Source of the DNA: Planctomycetota bacterium | Lineage (GTDB): Bacteria; Planctomycetota; Phycisphaerae; Sedimentisphaerales; Anaerobacaceae | Direction of reading: 5' to 3' | Length of the DNA: 45,244 nt | Assembly (NCBI GenBank): GCA_013349615.1 | Contig: DUZJ01000023.1 | Span: forward strand, 1-45,244 | Shown here: positions 24,612 through 32,701 of the stretch, in pieces | Numbering within the stretch: the first letter of the stretch is position 1 | Layout of the letters: every line of letters starts with the position of its first letter | Notes under the pieces: model-generated | The model's database searches: none | Told to the model about the DNA's origin: nothing | Seen by the model: only the letters and a program-made list of their open reading frames with translations | Translations under genes and position numbers: made by a program

Positions 24612-25031
24612 ATGCCAGCATCACCAATAGTATCAGCAACTGACATCCAGATGGATTATATGAAGCTTCTCATAACGCAACTTCAAAACCAGGACCCGCT
24701 GGAACCTTTGAACAACAACGAAATGGCTTCCCAACTGGCGCAATTCTCACAGCTTCAGCAGCTCGAATCAATGAACTCCAACTTTTCAGAAGTTCTTGAG
24801 ATTAGCAACCGCGAGCTTACCAATTCGCTCCGCAGCTATGCCAATTCACTAATAGGTCAGAAGGTTACATTTTTCACACAAGATACAGAGACGGGCGACC
24901 TGGTTCAGAAGGAAGGGCAAGTTAATGAAGTGTACAATGAACCTAATACGGGAGAGAGTCTTTTGAGGGTAACGGCCGGTGTGCAGGAATATTCGCTTAG
25001 TTTAGACGCCGTAATATCGGTAAGAAACTAA
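24612..25031 (+). CDS. flgD: Hook assembly scaffold FlgD
   Basis: A 139-residue protein from the ATG at 24612 (GAAGG nine bases upstream; an upstream TTG at 24570 is less likely). It has the conserved FlgD block DYMKLLITQLQNQDPLEPLNNNEMASQLAQFSQLQQLESMN, then a short beta-rich part (SLIGQKVTF, LLRVTAGVQEYSLSLDAVISV). It lacks the large C-terminal Tudor/FnIII region of enterobacterial FlgD. It caps the growing hook. It is the first gene after the sigma-54 promoter. Confidence 0.93.
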   Translation: MPASPIVSATDIQMDYMKLLITQLQNQDPLEPLNNNEMASQLAQFSQLQQLESMNSNFSEVLEISNRELTNSLRSYANSLIGQKVTFFTQDTETGDLVQKEGQVNEVYNEPNTGESLLRVTAGVQEYSLSLDAVISVRN

Positions 25032-25074
25032 AATCAGTTGAGATTTTAAGAACAAGGTATAAGGAGACAGAAAG

Positions 25075-26775
25075 TTGAGTTTTGAATTACCAGGGCGAAT
25101 TACGGGATTGCAGGCCCATCAAAAGACGCCGGATATCCCGCACCAATTGTCTTCCGGCGAGACAACAAAATCCCCGCCAGGATTGGAACGGCCATCTTCA
25201 GGTCAATTGGTGCGGGACAAGCCGGCCAATGTCAATTCGACCGCTTCTGAGTCCGACAGAATTACTTTCTCGGAACTGCTGAGCAACACGATTGAAAAAA
25301 TGTCACAGCCGACGCCTGATAACTCGCAAGGCAATATCATACATACAGGCAATCCTCTCGACCTGGCAATAGATGGAGTTGGCTATTTCGTATTGAGTGA
25401 CGGGCAACAAAACATTTATACCCGTTCAGGAGCGTTCGCAGTCGATGCGAACTCGAATTTGATTGACCCTGTCACGGGCTCTTGCCTCCAGCGCATCGGT
25501 TCGGAAGGCGAAAGTAATGGTTTTCAGACTCCCGGTGATAGTAATGTTCGTATCCCCTACAATGCTTCGATGCCGGCAAATAAGACATCGGCAATACAAG
25601 TATCGGGTAATCTAAGTGGCGATGCGACGCTTGCCGACGGACCACAAATACAACAGATAACCTCGAATATGGCTTATACTACCAATGGCGGCACAGTCGC
25701 CACGACGGCAACAGAAATTGGCCGGCTTGACCAATTTAGCGGTGGTCCAGGCACAGATGGCGAGCTCGCGGCCGGCGAGTCAGGAACACTTACTATTTCC
25801 GGTTATAATCCCGACGGTACTGCATTTAGCAGCGGCCAGACGTTTACCTTCAATCCAACCACTACGCTCGGTGAGGTTATCCGCCACCTAAATAACAATG
25901 TTCTCAGCGGTGCAGCCGCTTCTCTGGTCAACGGCAAAATCCAAATAACAGACGCTTGCCGCGGCTACAGCAGAACAGACATAAGATTGTCTACCTCAGG
26001 GAACGGTTCGCTGACAACGCCGGGCTATTTTGAAATATCGACCGTCGGCGGCAAAGAAGTCAAAAACGTCGGCATCACGATTTACGACTCTCAAGGCGGT
26101 AAACACGTTCTCTCCGGCGCATTTGTTAGAACGAATACGCCCAATACATGGGACATGGTGCTTAGCTCGGTCAGCGGCAATGTCCGTGAGACACGGCTGG
26201 CAGATCGGCGTATCGAAAACATAAGTTTTAATGCAAGTGACGGTTCTTACGCCGGTTTAAGCGGCCCGGATTTGCCCCAATTTGTAATAACGTTTGTAGA
26301 TGATACGGCAAAGCCCCAAACCATCGAGATACAAATGGGTACCGTGGGCAAGCTGGACGGCCTGACACAATTCAATGGAAGCTCCACCGCAGCAGCAAGC
26401 GAACAGGATGGATATGAAGCAGGCAGACTTTCAACCGTTTCGGTTAATAAAGAAGGTATAATTAGCGGCGCTTTCACCAACGGCATCAAGAAGAACATCG
26501 CCACCTTGCAGGCAGCATTATTTGAAAATACATCCGGTCTGAAAAATATTGGCAGTGGATATTTCATTCCTTCAGACAGCTCCGGCCAGGCGGCTGCCGG
26601 CACTATGACCGGCGCAGCCGGCACTATTCACGGGGGGGCATTGCAAAAATCCAACGCCGATGTGGCAACAGAGTTCGTTAATATGCTTGGCGCACAGAAC
26701 GGTTTCCAGGCCAATGCGAGGACCATCAGGGCCGCCAATGAAATACTACACGAACTGAGCAATCTTATTAGATAG
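25075..26775 (+). CDS. flgE: Flagellar hook protein FlgE, N-terminal motif interrupted
   Basis: A 566-residue protein with a TTG start and AAGGAG eight bases upstream. The C-terminus (VATEFVNMLGAQNGFQANARTI, then RAANEILHELSNLI) and the block LDLAIDGVGYFVL are typical of FlgE. The N-terminus reads ITGLQAHQKTPDI, then about 28 residues of palindrome-coded sequence, then ANVNSTASESDRITFSELL. In other hook proteins the equivalent run is continuous (GLxAHQxxLDVIxNNxANVNTxxFK). The conserved axial-helix motif is thus split by repeat C. The frame is intact, so a working protein is still possible. Confidence 0.9.
   Translation: MSFELPGRITGLQAHQKTPDIPHQLSSGETTKSPPGLERPSSGQLVRDKPANVNSTASESDRITFSELLSNTIEKMSQPTPDNSQGNIIHTGNPLDLAIDGVGYFVLSDGQQNIYTRSGAFAVDANSNLIDPVTGSCLQRIGSEGESNGFQTPGDSNVRIPYNASMPANKTSAIQVSGNLSGDATLADGPQIQQITSNMAYTTNGGTVATTATEIGRLDQFSGGPGTDGELAAGESGTLTISGYNPDGTAFSSGQTFTFNPTTTLGEVIRHLNNNVLSGAAASLVNGKIQITDACRGYSRTDIRLSTSGNGSLTTPGYFEISTVGGKEVKNVGITIYDSQGGKHVLSGAFVRTNTPNTWDMVLSSVSGNVRETRLADRRIENISFNASDGSYAGLSGPDLPQFVITFVDDTAKPQTIEIQMGTVGKLDGLTQFNGSSTAAASEQDGYEAGRLSTVSVNKEGIISGAFTNGIKKNIATLQAALFENTSGLKNIGSGYFIPSDSSGQAAAGTMTGAAGTIHGGALQKSNADVATEFVNMLGAQNGFQANARTIRAANEILHELSNLIR
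25137..25216. repeat. Repeat C inside flgE
   Basis: Perfect 13-bp arms CCCGCACCAATTG (25137-25149) and CAATTGGTGCGGG (25204-25216), 54 bases apart. The left arm and following bases recur in fliA (11703 onwards). It codes residues 21-48 of FlgE in frame. The terminal CCCGCACC is shared with the A family. Confidence 0.85.
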
Positions 26776-26810
26776 TCCCGCTTCTTGCTTCGGCAAAAAG
26801 TAGGCGGGAC
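26775..26810. repeat. Palindrome after flgE
   Basis: Arms GTCCCGC (26775-26781) and GCGGGAC (26804-26810). The right part AAAAAGTAGGCGGGA looks like a decayed A arm. There is no T run after it. Confidence 0.45.
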
Positions 26811-26825
26811 GGACGCCATTTTAAG

Positions 26826-28169
26826 ATGATAACAGGACGAATAATAACCGAATCTTTAAACACCATTATCCTGGCGCCCTTGCTTTGGCACGAAAGCAGC
26901 GGACTGGCCCTTACACCCGAACAACGGTGGAAGGCCGCAAGCGAACCCTTCAGCACGAGCTTTATAGTTGAGCATTGGTTTATGCTAACTTCGGTTGCCG
27001 CCCTAATCACATTAACCGTGCTGTTTATAGTGGTCAGCCGCCATAGTATCATTCAGGAACGCAGAAGAGGCAGTCTGCTTTTTGTTGAGTATGCTGATAA
27101 AAGCGGCCTGAGCGAACGCGAACGTCAGTTTCTGCTGGATATAGCCACTAAAGCAGGCCTGAAGCAAAGCGAGGCAATTTTCACCATGGGCAGCGCTTTT
27201 GAACGGGGAGCCGCCGTAATGATAAAAGAGAGCGTCGACAAAAAGCAAACAGCCCGGCAAATCGAGCGGTTGAGAATCGAGCTGTCTTTCCTGCGTGAAA
27301 AGCTTGGCTTCCAAAAACGACCTCCGGACTCAATAGGCTCGTCAACGAAACCTAAGAAATTGAGCAGCCGGCAAATTCCCATAGGTAAGAAAATTCATAT
27401 AACACGCGGAGCGGAACAGGCTTCAGGCAGTATGGAGGCTGCTGTAATAGAAAATAACGAGAGAGAACTGGTGGTTAAATTGGTAGAGTCGATAAAAATC
27501 ATCTTCGGCGAGATTTGGCGTGTTCATTATTATTTCGGCGTGTCGATTTGGGAGTTTGATACTTCGGTGATTAGCTGCAACGGTGACATATTGGTCTTAA
27601 ATCACAGTGATGACCTGCGTTTCGTTAATCGTCGGCGCTTCTTGCGTGTTCCGGTAAACAAACCAGCCTTTATCGCACACTTTCCATTCACAAGAACGCA
27701 CGCCGCAGACGGTCACAAAAGTATGAAGAGCTTCCGAATGTACCGAAGTTCGGCAAGCGCCGCCGGCAGCGTTTGGGCGCCGCCGGAATTTATACCTGCG
27801 GTCGTTACCGAGCTCGCCGGTCCCGGCCTGCGTATAGAGGCCCCACTGAAAGTAGAAATGGGCGACAGAGTGTTGGTAGTCCTCAGGCTGGATGAAGAAG
27901 AGAACCGGGCTTCGGCCCCGGAGCCTGAGGGAGACAGACCATCAACATTAAAAATAGTAGAAGATATCGGCGAGGTCAGACACACGAAAATCATACCAAG
28001 CGGTTTTTCGATAGCGGTTGAATTGACAGGCTTAAGCGACTCAGACGTTAACGAGCTGATTCGCGCTACCAACGCAGCTTCTCTAAGGGCCAGGATTGAA
28101 AGTCAAGATGTTGGTGTTTTGGAAAACGCTGCGGAGCCTGTGGCTGTGCAAGGAGCTCAAAATGGCTGA
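26826..28169 (+). CDS. Membrane-anchored YcgR/PilZ-like protein
   Basis: A 447-residue protein with one membrane helix near residues 50-72 and a charged linker with coiled coil (about 95-165). A YcgR-like N-domain (GKKIHITRG to VISCNGDILVLNHS, about 185-262) is followed by a PilZ domain beginning RRRFLRVPV (about 268), the RxxxR c-di-GMP motif. The second PilZ motif DxSxxG is altered to TELAGPGLRI, so binding may be changed. Related soluble YcgR proteins slow the motor when c-di-GMP is high. It lies between flgE and flgF in the same run and overlaps flgF by 8 bases. Confidence 0.75.
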   Translation: MITGRIITESLNTIILAPLLWHESSGLALTPEQRWKAASEPFSTSFIVEHWFMLTSVAALITLTVLFIVVSRHSIIQERRRGSLLFVEYADKSGLSERERQFLLDIATKAGLKQSEAIFTMGSAFERGAAVMIKESVDKKQTARQIERLRIELSFLREKLGFQKRPPDSIGSSTKPKKLSSRQIPIGKKIHITRGAEQASGSMEAAVIENNERELVVKLVESIKIIFGEIWRVHYYFGVSIWEFDTSVISCNGDILVLNHSDDLRFVNRRRFLRVPVNKPAFIAHFPFTRTHAADGHKSMKSFRMYRSSASAAGSVWAPPEFIPAVVTELAGPGLRIEAPLKVEMGDRVLVVLRLDEEENRASAPEPEGDRPSTLKIVEDIGEVRHTKIIPSGFSIAVELTGLSDSDVNELIRATNAASLRARIESQDVGVLENAAEPVAVQGAQNG

Positions 28170-28905
28170 GATTACAACCCAGGTTAGTACAACCATTGAC
28201 GCGCTGACGCGGGAATTTGATATAATCGCGCACAATCTGGCCAACGTCAGCACGGTCGGATACAAGCGTAGATGCAACGCTTTTTCAAAATCCCTCGAGG
28301 CACAAGGGACGGGGGTGCAAACTTATTCTCCCGGCAGTATTGACCTGGAGTCGGTATTTGATTTTTCTCAGGGCAGTATTGTAGAGACAGGCCGGCCGCT
28401 GGACTTTGCGCTGTATGGCAAAGGTTTCTTTGTGATAGAGACACCCGAAGGTCCGCTTTATACCCGCAACGGCGTATTCGGCGCGAATCAAAATGGGCAA
28501 ATAGTGGATTCAGTGGGAAGGATTGTATCAGGCGAAGCAGGGGCAATCACGATACCGGGCGGTGTGGCTCCGGCGCAACTGAATGTCGCAAGCGACGGCA
28601 ACATCAAATCCGGCGGTATAGACGGTATAACCATAGGAAAATTCAGACTCGTTGATTTCCCAGACAACGAAGACACACTTGTACCGGTCGGCGATAACTG
28701 CTACCAGATGCCGGAGCAGGATATAACAGCAGTTGCAGCCGAAAATATAGTTGTAAAACAAGGCTACCAGGAGGCATCCAACGTTAAGATGATAGACGAA
28801 TTAGTGGACATGATGATGGTATCCAGACTCTACGAAGCGAATATGAAGTTCGTCACAGCGCAGGCCGAAGCCACCGACAGTATTATGAGTGTAGCTATGG
28901 CTTAA
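28162..28905 (+). CDS. flgF: Flagellar rod protein FlgF
   Basis: 247 residues from the ATG at 28162, with AAGGAG just upstream. The N-terminal rod motif (DALTREFDIIAHNLANVSTVGYKRR), the central block DFALYGKGFFVIETPEGPLYTRNG, and the C-terminal axial helix (ASNVKMIDELVDMMMVSRLYEANMKFV) are those of the FlgF/FlgG family. FlgF rather than FlgG is chosen because a clearer FlgG follows. Confidence 0.88.
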   Translation: MAEITTQVSTTIDALTREFDIIAHNLANVSTVGYKRRCNAFSKSLEAQGTGVQTYSPGSIDLESVFDFSQGSIVETGRPLDFALYGKGFFVIETPEGPLYTRNGVFGANQNGQIVDSVGRIVSGEAGAITIPGGVAPAQLNVASDGNIKSGGIDGITIGKFRLVDFPDNEDTLVPVGDNCYQMPEQDITAVAAENIVVKQGYQEASNVKMIDELVDMMMVSRLYEANMKFVTAQAEATDSIMSVAMA

Positions 28906-28960
28906 AGAAACAAGGTGCACTTTTGAATTTGTAAACCATTAAAATTAGGAGAAAAAAATT

Positions 28961-29746
28961 ATGTTAAGAGCATTTTCCACTGCGGCAACGGGTATGAGCG
29001 CCCAGCAGAGGATGGTTGATGTAATCGCCAATAATCTTGCCAACATTAACACGACCGGTTTCAAGCGAAGCCAGATTAATTTTGGTGATTTGCTCTACAT
29101 CACACTGCAGGAACCAGGCACGGAAGTGTCATCGGGCATAAATTCTCCCGGTGGCATTGAAATAGGCAGTGGTGTCCGCACCATATCTACAATAAAAGTG
29201 CATACCGCCGGCGAGCTTCAGAATACCGGACGAAATCTTGATATTGCTATTACGGGCGAGGGCCTCCTTCAGGTAATTTTGCCAAACGGCGATAAAAGGT
29301 ATACCCGCGACGGTTCACTGCAATTGAATGCCAACGGGGAGTTAGTTACTAACACCGGATACTCCTTAGAGCCGGCGATTACTGTTCCAGCAGACGCTAC
29401 CTCTGTAAGTATCGAAAAAGACGGAGGTGTTAATATTACCGATTCCGGGGGAACGCAATCAGTTGTAGGTACTCTTCAATTGGCCCGATTTCCTAATCCG
29501 TCGGGTCTTGCGAGTGAAGGAGATAATCTGCTGTCAGAGACCCCCGCAAGCGGCACCCCTACAACCGGCACTGCAGGAGATGCAGGTTTCGGCACTATTC
29601 AATCGAGATTTCTGGAAAAAGCCAATGTCCAGATGGTAACTGAACTGGTCAACCTTATAACCGCCCAGCGAGCATACGAAATAAACTCGCGTACAATAAA
29701 GGCAGGCGACGATATGCTTCGAACGGCAAATGAAATTGTCAGATAA
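28961..29746 (+). CDS. flgG: Flagellar distal rod protein FlgG
   Basis: A 261-residue protein, the usual length. MLRAFSTAATGMSAQQRMVDVIANNLANINTTGFKRS at the N-terminus, SGIEIGSG-like rod segment (GGIEIGSGVRT), LQNTGRNLDIAITGEGLLQV, and the C-terminal ANVQMVTELVNLITAQRAYE. TAGGAG precedes the ATG. It forms the distal rod between FlgF and the hook. Confidence 0.96.
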   Translation: MLRAFSTAATGMSAQQRMVDVIANNLANINTTGFKRSQINFGDLLYITLQEPGTEVSSGINSPGGIEIGSGVRTISTIKVHTAGELQNTGRNLDIAITGEGLLQVILPNGDKRYTRDGSLQLNANGELVTNTGYSLEPAITVPADATSVSIEKDGGVNITDSGGTQSVVGTLQLARFPNPSGLASEGDNLLSETPASGTPTTGTAGDAGFGTIQSRFLEKANVQMVTELVNLITAQRAYEINSRTIKAGDDMLRTANEIVR

Positions 29747-29755
29747 GGAACCATT

Positions 29756-30820
29756 ATGAACAGAAGAAAAAGCACAAGAGCAAAAAAGCATAAGAACGTT
29801 AGGATATTTGTAACCTGTGTGCTTATGACCGTAGGGGCAGGCCTGCGTGTCTGCCCTGGGCAGCCACACGGGGCTGCCCCTACAAAGGATTTTACTCTAC
29901 AGCTTTACCTGCTGAGAGAGGTCGAAATCGGCGACGATACTATCAGGCTGGGTCAAGTCAGCATAATACGCGGCAATCCAGCAGAAGGAAAGGGCAACCA
30001 CACGGGGTTGCACCTACTTTTAGCCAGGGCAAGCAAAATTGCCTTGGGTCGGATTTCATTGCCGGGCCAGGAAATAGTCATCGACAGGCCAATGGTCCTG
30101 AGCAGATTGGCCTGCAACGGAATCCCGGCGTCAAAAGTAACATTAACGGGTGCGGAAAAAATAACGGTAAAGCGAAAGCATCAAATTATCAAAAGCGGTG
30201 AACTCGTTGAGCTGGCGAGCGCGTTTCTGAAAAAAAATCCACCTCACCGTTCGGTTTGCCAATGGGAGCCAATACGGACACCGAAAGATTTGACCATATC
30301 CGAAGAAGGCAAAGATATAAAATTGTCCCCTCGTTCGGTCAAAAGCATCGCAAGAAACCAGGCTAAGGTCCGGATTGCCGTGATGCAGAACGGCAAACAA
30401 ACAGGGGAGCGTGAAGTAACTTTCCGCTTAAAATACAATTGTCGCAGAGCAGTGGCTCTGGTTGATATTCCCACAGGTGCGGTCATCAGCTCTAATAATG
30501 TCGAGATAGAAAGCAGCGTATCAAACCAGCCTCAGCCTGCTAATTGGAAGCCGCCTTATGGCCTTATCACCAAACGCCGGGTGCCTGCAAAGACCGTGCT
30601 TGGGCCGCATATGTTTGGCCCCGCCAAGCCGGCAGTTATTGTCGGGCGAAATCAGAATGTTGTTATGCGAATTAAAAGACCGCTGCTTCTGGTTACGGCC
30701 ATCGGAAAAGCTATGCAAGAGGGGCGAACCGGTGAATATATAAAAGTGCGAAACCTGAACTCACAACGAATAATCTTAGTCAGGGTCAATGAAGACGGGA
30801 CAGTGGAACCGGTCATCTGA
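29756..30820 (+). CDS. flgA: P-ring assembly chaperone FlgA with repeat insertions
   Basis: A 354-residue protein, longer than the usual 220-250. A basic signal peptide (to about residue 27) is followed directly by 18 residues from repeat E2 (GAGLRVCPGQPHGAAPT). Then comes the N-domain (LREVEIGDDTIRLGQVSII) with a second repeat piece E4 at 79-88, and a C-terminal SAF-type domain (RAVALVDIPTGAVISSNNVEIE; RRVPAKTVLGPHM; IKVRNLNSQRIILVRV). FlgA helps FlgI polymerise in the periplasm. It lies between flgG and flgH. Confidence 0.88.
   Translation: MNRRKSTRAKKHKNVRIFVTCVLMTVGAGLRVCPGQPHGAAPTKDFTLQLYLLREVEIGDDTIRLGQVSIIRGNPAEGKGNHTGLHLLLARASKIALGRISLPGQEIVIDRPMVLSRLACNGIPASKVTLTGAEKITVKRKHQIIKSGELVELASAFLKKNPPHRSVCQWEPIRTPKDLTISEEGKDIKLSPRSVKSIARNQAKVRIAVMQNGKQTGEREVTFRLKYNCRRAVALVDIPTGAVISSNNVEIESSVSNQPQPANWKPPYGLITKRRVPAKTVLGPHMFGPAKPAVIVGRNQNVVMRIKRPLLLVTAIGKAMQEGRTGEYIKVRNLNSQRIILVRVNEDGTVEPVI
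29831..29883. repeat. Palindromic element E2 in flgA
   Basis: 53 bp, bounded by GTAGGGGCAG and GGGGCTGCCCCTAC, close relative of 14844-14896. It lies exactly at the expected signal-peptide cleavage region of FlgA and keeps the frame. Confidence 0.8.
29992..30017. repeat. Partial element E4 in flgA with paired changes
   Basis: GGGCAACCACACGGGGTTGC then ACCTAC. It matches the right half of E2 (GGGCAGCCACACGGGGCTGC), but both stem arms are changed so that pairing is kept (GCAGCC/GGCTGC to GCAACC/GGTTGC). Confidence 0.65.
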
Positions 30821-30831
30821 AAGGAGAAAAA

Positions 30832-31470
30832 ATGGACAATAGAACAAGCTTGGTATTTATCTTAACGGTTTTTTTGCTCTGCCCGGCCCTGCCAATGGCT
30901 GACTCACAAGCGGATTCTATCTGGGCCAAAAGAGACAAGGTTATGGGGGATTTATACGCCGACGATGTGGCCCGTAACATAGGCGATGTCCTGACAATTA
31001 TGATTAGTGAAGACAGCAAGGTAGATAACAAAGCAAAAAGAGATTTGAAAAAGGAGGTTGACAAATCAACCACCTTTAATGGAGAGCTTGGTATAACAAC
31101 ACCAAATAATAATCTTCTACCGCGTATCCCCGGTTTTACCATGGCGGCTGAATCCACGAATGAGCTGAAAAGCAAGGCTGACTTCAAAGACGAACGCAAG
31201 TTTATCGACCGGGTCACGGTGGTTGTTGTGGATATCCTGCCGAATCGCAACCTTGTGGTTATTGGAGCGCGCCGCCGTGATATTGCAGGCGACATACAAA
31301 ACATTGAGGTAAGCGGCATAGTCAGGCCAAGCGATATTGCGTTTGATAACACAGTCAAGAGCGAACAGGTTGCAGACTTTCACATTGTAACCAAAAACAC
31401 GGGTATCGCGGCACCATATACCAGGCCGGGCTGGCTCGGAAGAATATTCGATATTATCTGGCCGTTTTAA
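30832..31470 (+). CDS. flgH: Flagellar L-ring protein FlgH
   Basis: A 212-residue protein with a signal peptide (to about residue 27) and the L-ring core: DDVARNIGDVLTIMISEDSK, ADFKDERKFIDRVTVVVVDILPNRNLVV-, and GDIQNIEVSGIVRPSDIAFDNTV. The usual lipobox (LxGC) is not evident: the only Cys near the signal lies in FLLCPALP. AAGGAG precedes the ATG. Presence of FlgH implies an outer membrane. Confidence 0.94.
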   Translation: MDNRTSLVFILTVFLLCPALPMADSQADSIWAKRDKVMGDLYADDVARNIGDVLTIMISEDSKVDNKAKRDLKKEVDKSTTFNGELGITTPNNNLLPRIPGFTMAAESTNELKSKADFKDERKFIDRVTVVVVDILPNRNLVVIGARRRDIAGDIQNIEVSGIVRPSDIAFDNTVKSEQVADFHIVTKNTGIAAPYTRPGWLGRIFDIIWPF

Positions 31471-31560
31471 CCCCGCACATACTTTGGAATTTAGAGGAAA
31501 GCTATGTTAAAAAAAGTATATCCAACACAAAATACAAAAAATCCGAAAAGTAGGTGCGGG
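31471..31560. repeat. Repeat A4 between flgH and flgI
   Basis: Left arm CCCCGCACATACTTTG (31471-31486) begins one base after the flgH stop; right arm AAAGTAGGTGCGGG (31547-31560) ends directly before an ATG at 31561. The element therefore fills the flgH-flgI junction exactly. Its interior differs from A1/A2 and holds AGAGGAAAGCT-ATG (31504). Confidence 0.8.
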
Positions 31561-32667
31561 ATGAAATCTCGTCTAATACTTTTGCTTTTAATCCTGCTAA
31601 GTACGGTTGAAGTCGGACAATGCGAGCGAATCAAGGACATTGTTGATATTCAGGGGATTCGCAGCAACCCGCTCAGAGGTATCGGATTAGTTATTGGTCT
31701 GGCCGGAACCGGCGACGGAACATTGCTGTCGCGACAAATGCTGACGAATATACTAAGGGATTCGGGACTGGTTCTTAGGCCAACGGACTTGAAAAGCGGC
31801 AATATTGCCGTGGTTATGGTTACAGCAGAACTGGGACCTTTTGCCCGCGAAGGCTCACGAATTGACGTTGATGTCTCTGCTATAGGAGATGCTAAAAGCC
31901 TTCAGGGTGCGATGCTGTTGCCGACACCGTTAAAAGGTCTTGACGGCCAGGTTTATGCCGTGGCCCAGGGGGGAGTCTCGATTGGCGGCTGGACGGCAGC
32001 AGGAAAGAAGGCTTCCATCACAAAGAACCATCAGACGGTCGGGCGAATTCCCGACGGTGCAACAGTCGAAAAGGAAGAAATTGCCACATTTGTGGAATAC
32101 ATCGCAGGCCACAGGCTTATCACGCTTAATCTTAGAAACAGCGATTTTTCAACTGCAGAGCGAATCAGCAGGGCCATCAACGCAACTTTTCCAGACAGTG
32201 CAGTAGTAGTTGACGCCGGCACCATCAAAGTTAAAGTCCCCAATGAAATTAGACAGACGGGTATAGCAGGCTTTATCGACGATATTACAAAGCACGATGT
32301 CAAGGTAGATGTTCCCGCCGTAGTAGTTATTAACGAGCGTACCGGCACGATTGTGGTCGGGGAAAATGTGGGCATATCCGCAGTGGCGATTTCCCAGGGC
32401 AGCCTCGTTGTAAAAATCAAAGAAACCGAAGTTGTTTCCCAGCCCACCGCTCCTTTCTCCGACTCGGGAACAACAGAAAGAGTTCCCGAAACGATAATAG
32501 GAGTCGAAGAGAAAGAGGGACATCTGATTCCTGTACCCAGGACAGTAACCGTCTCTGAGCTGGCCCATACCCTCAACGCCATAGGGGCATCACCAACAGA
32601 CCTGATAACGATATTTAACGCTTTGAAAAAGGCCGGCGCCCTTCAAGCCAGGCTCGTGATAATGTAG
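31504..32667 (+). CDS. flgI: Flagellar P-ring protein FlgI
   Basis: 387 residues from 31504, or 368 from the ATG at 31561. The first has AGAGG as ribosome site; the second has AGGTG only four bases away and would give a normal signal peptide (MKSRLILLLLILLSTVEVGQ). The core is typical: RIKDIVDIQGIRSNPLRGIG, GLAGTGDGT, KSGNIAVVMVTAELGPFAREGSRIDVDVS, and a C-terminus with TVSELAHTLNAIGASPTDLI. It forms the P ring with help of FlgA. With the long start, 19 extra residues come from repeat A4. Confidence 0.95.
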   Translation: MLKKVYPTQNTKNPKSRCGMKSRLILLLLILLSTVEVGQCERIKDIVDIQGIRSNPLRGIGLVIGLAGTGDGTLLSRQMLTNILRDSGLVLRPTDLKSGNIAVVMVTAELGPFAREGSRIDVDVSAIGDAKSLQGAMLLPTPLKGLDGQVYAVAQGGVSIGGWTAAGKKASITKNHQTVGRIPDGATVEKEEIATFVEYIAGHRLITLNLRNSDFSTAERISRAINATFPDSAVVVDAGTIKVKVPNEIRQTGIAGFIDDITKHDVKVDVPAVVVINERTGTIVVGENVGISAVAISQGSLVVKIKETEVVSQPTAPFSDSGTTERVPETIIGVEEKEGHLIPVPRTVTVSELAHTLNAIGASPTDLITIFNALKKAGALQARLVIM

Positions 32668-32701
32668 TCCGCTTGGGGACGCCTAACGGCGGAGTAATTT
32701 A

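Noticed and set aside
26775..26810. Rho-independent terminator after flgE
   Set aside because: The stem is not followed by T residues, and downstream rod genes continue in the same direction with short gaps; it fits better as a decayed repeat.
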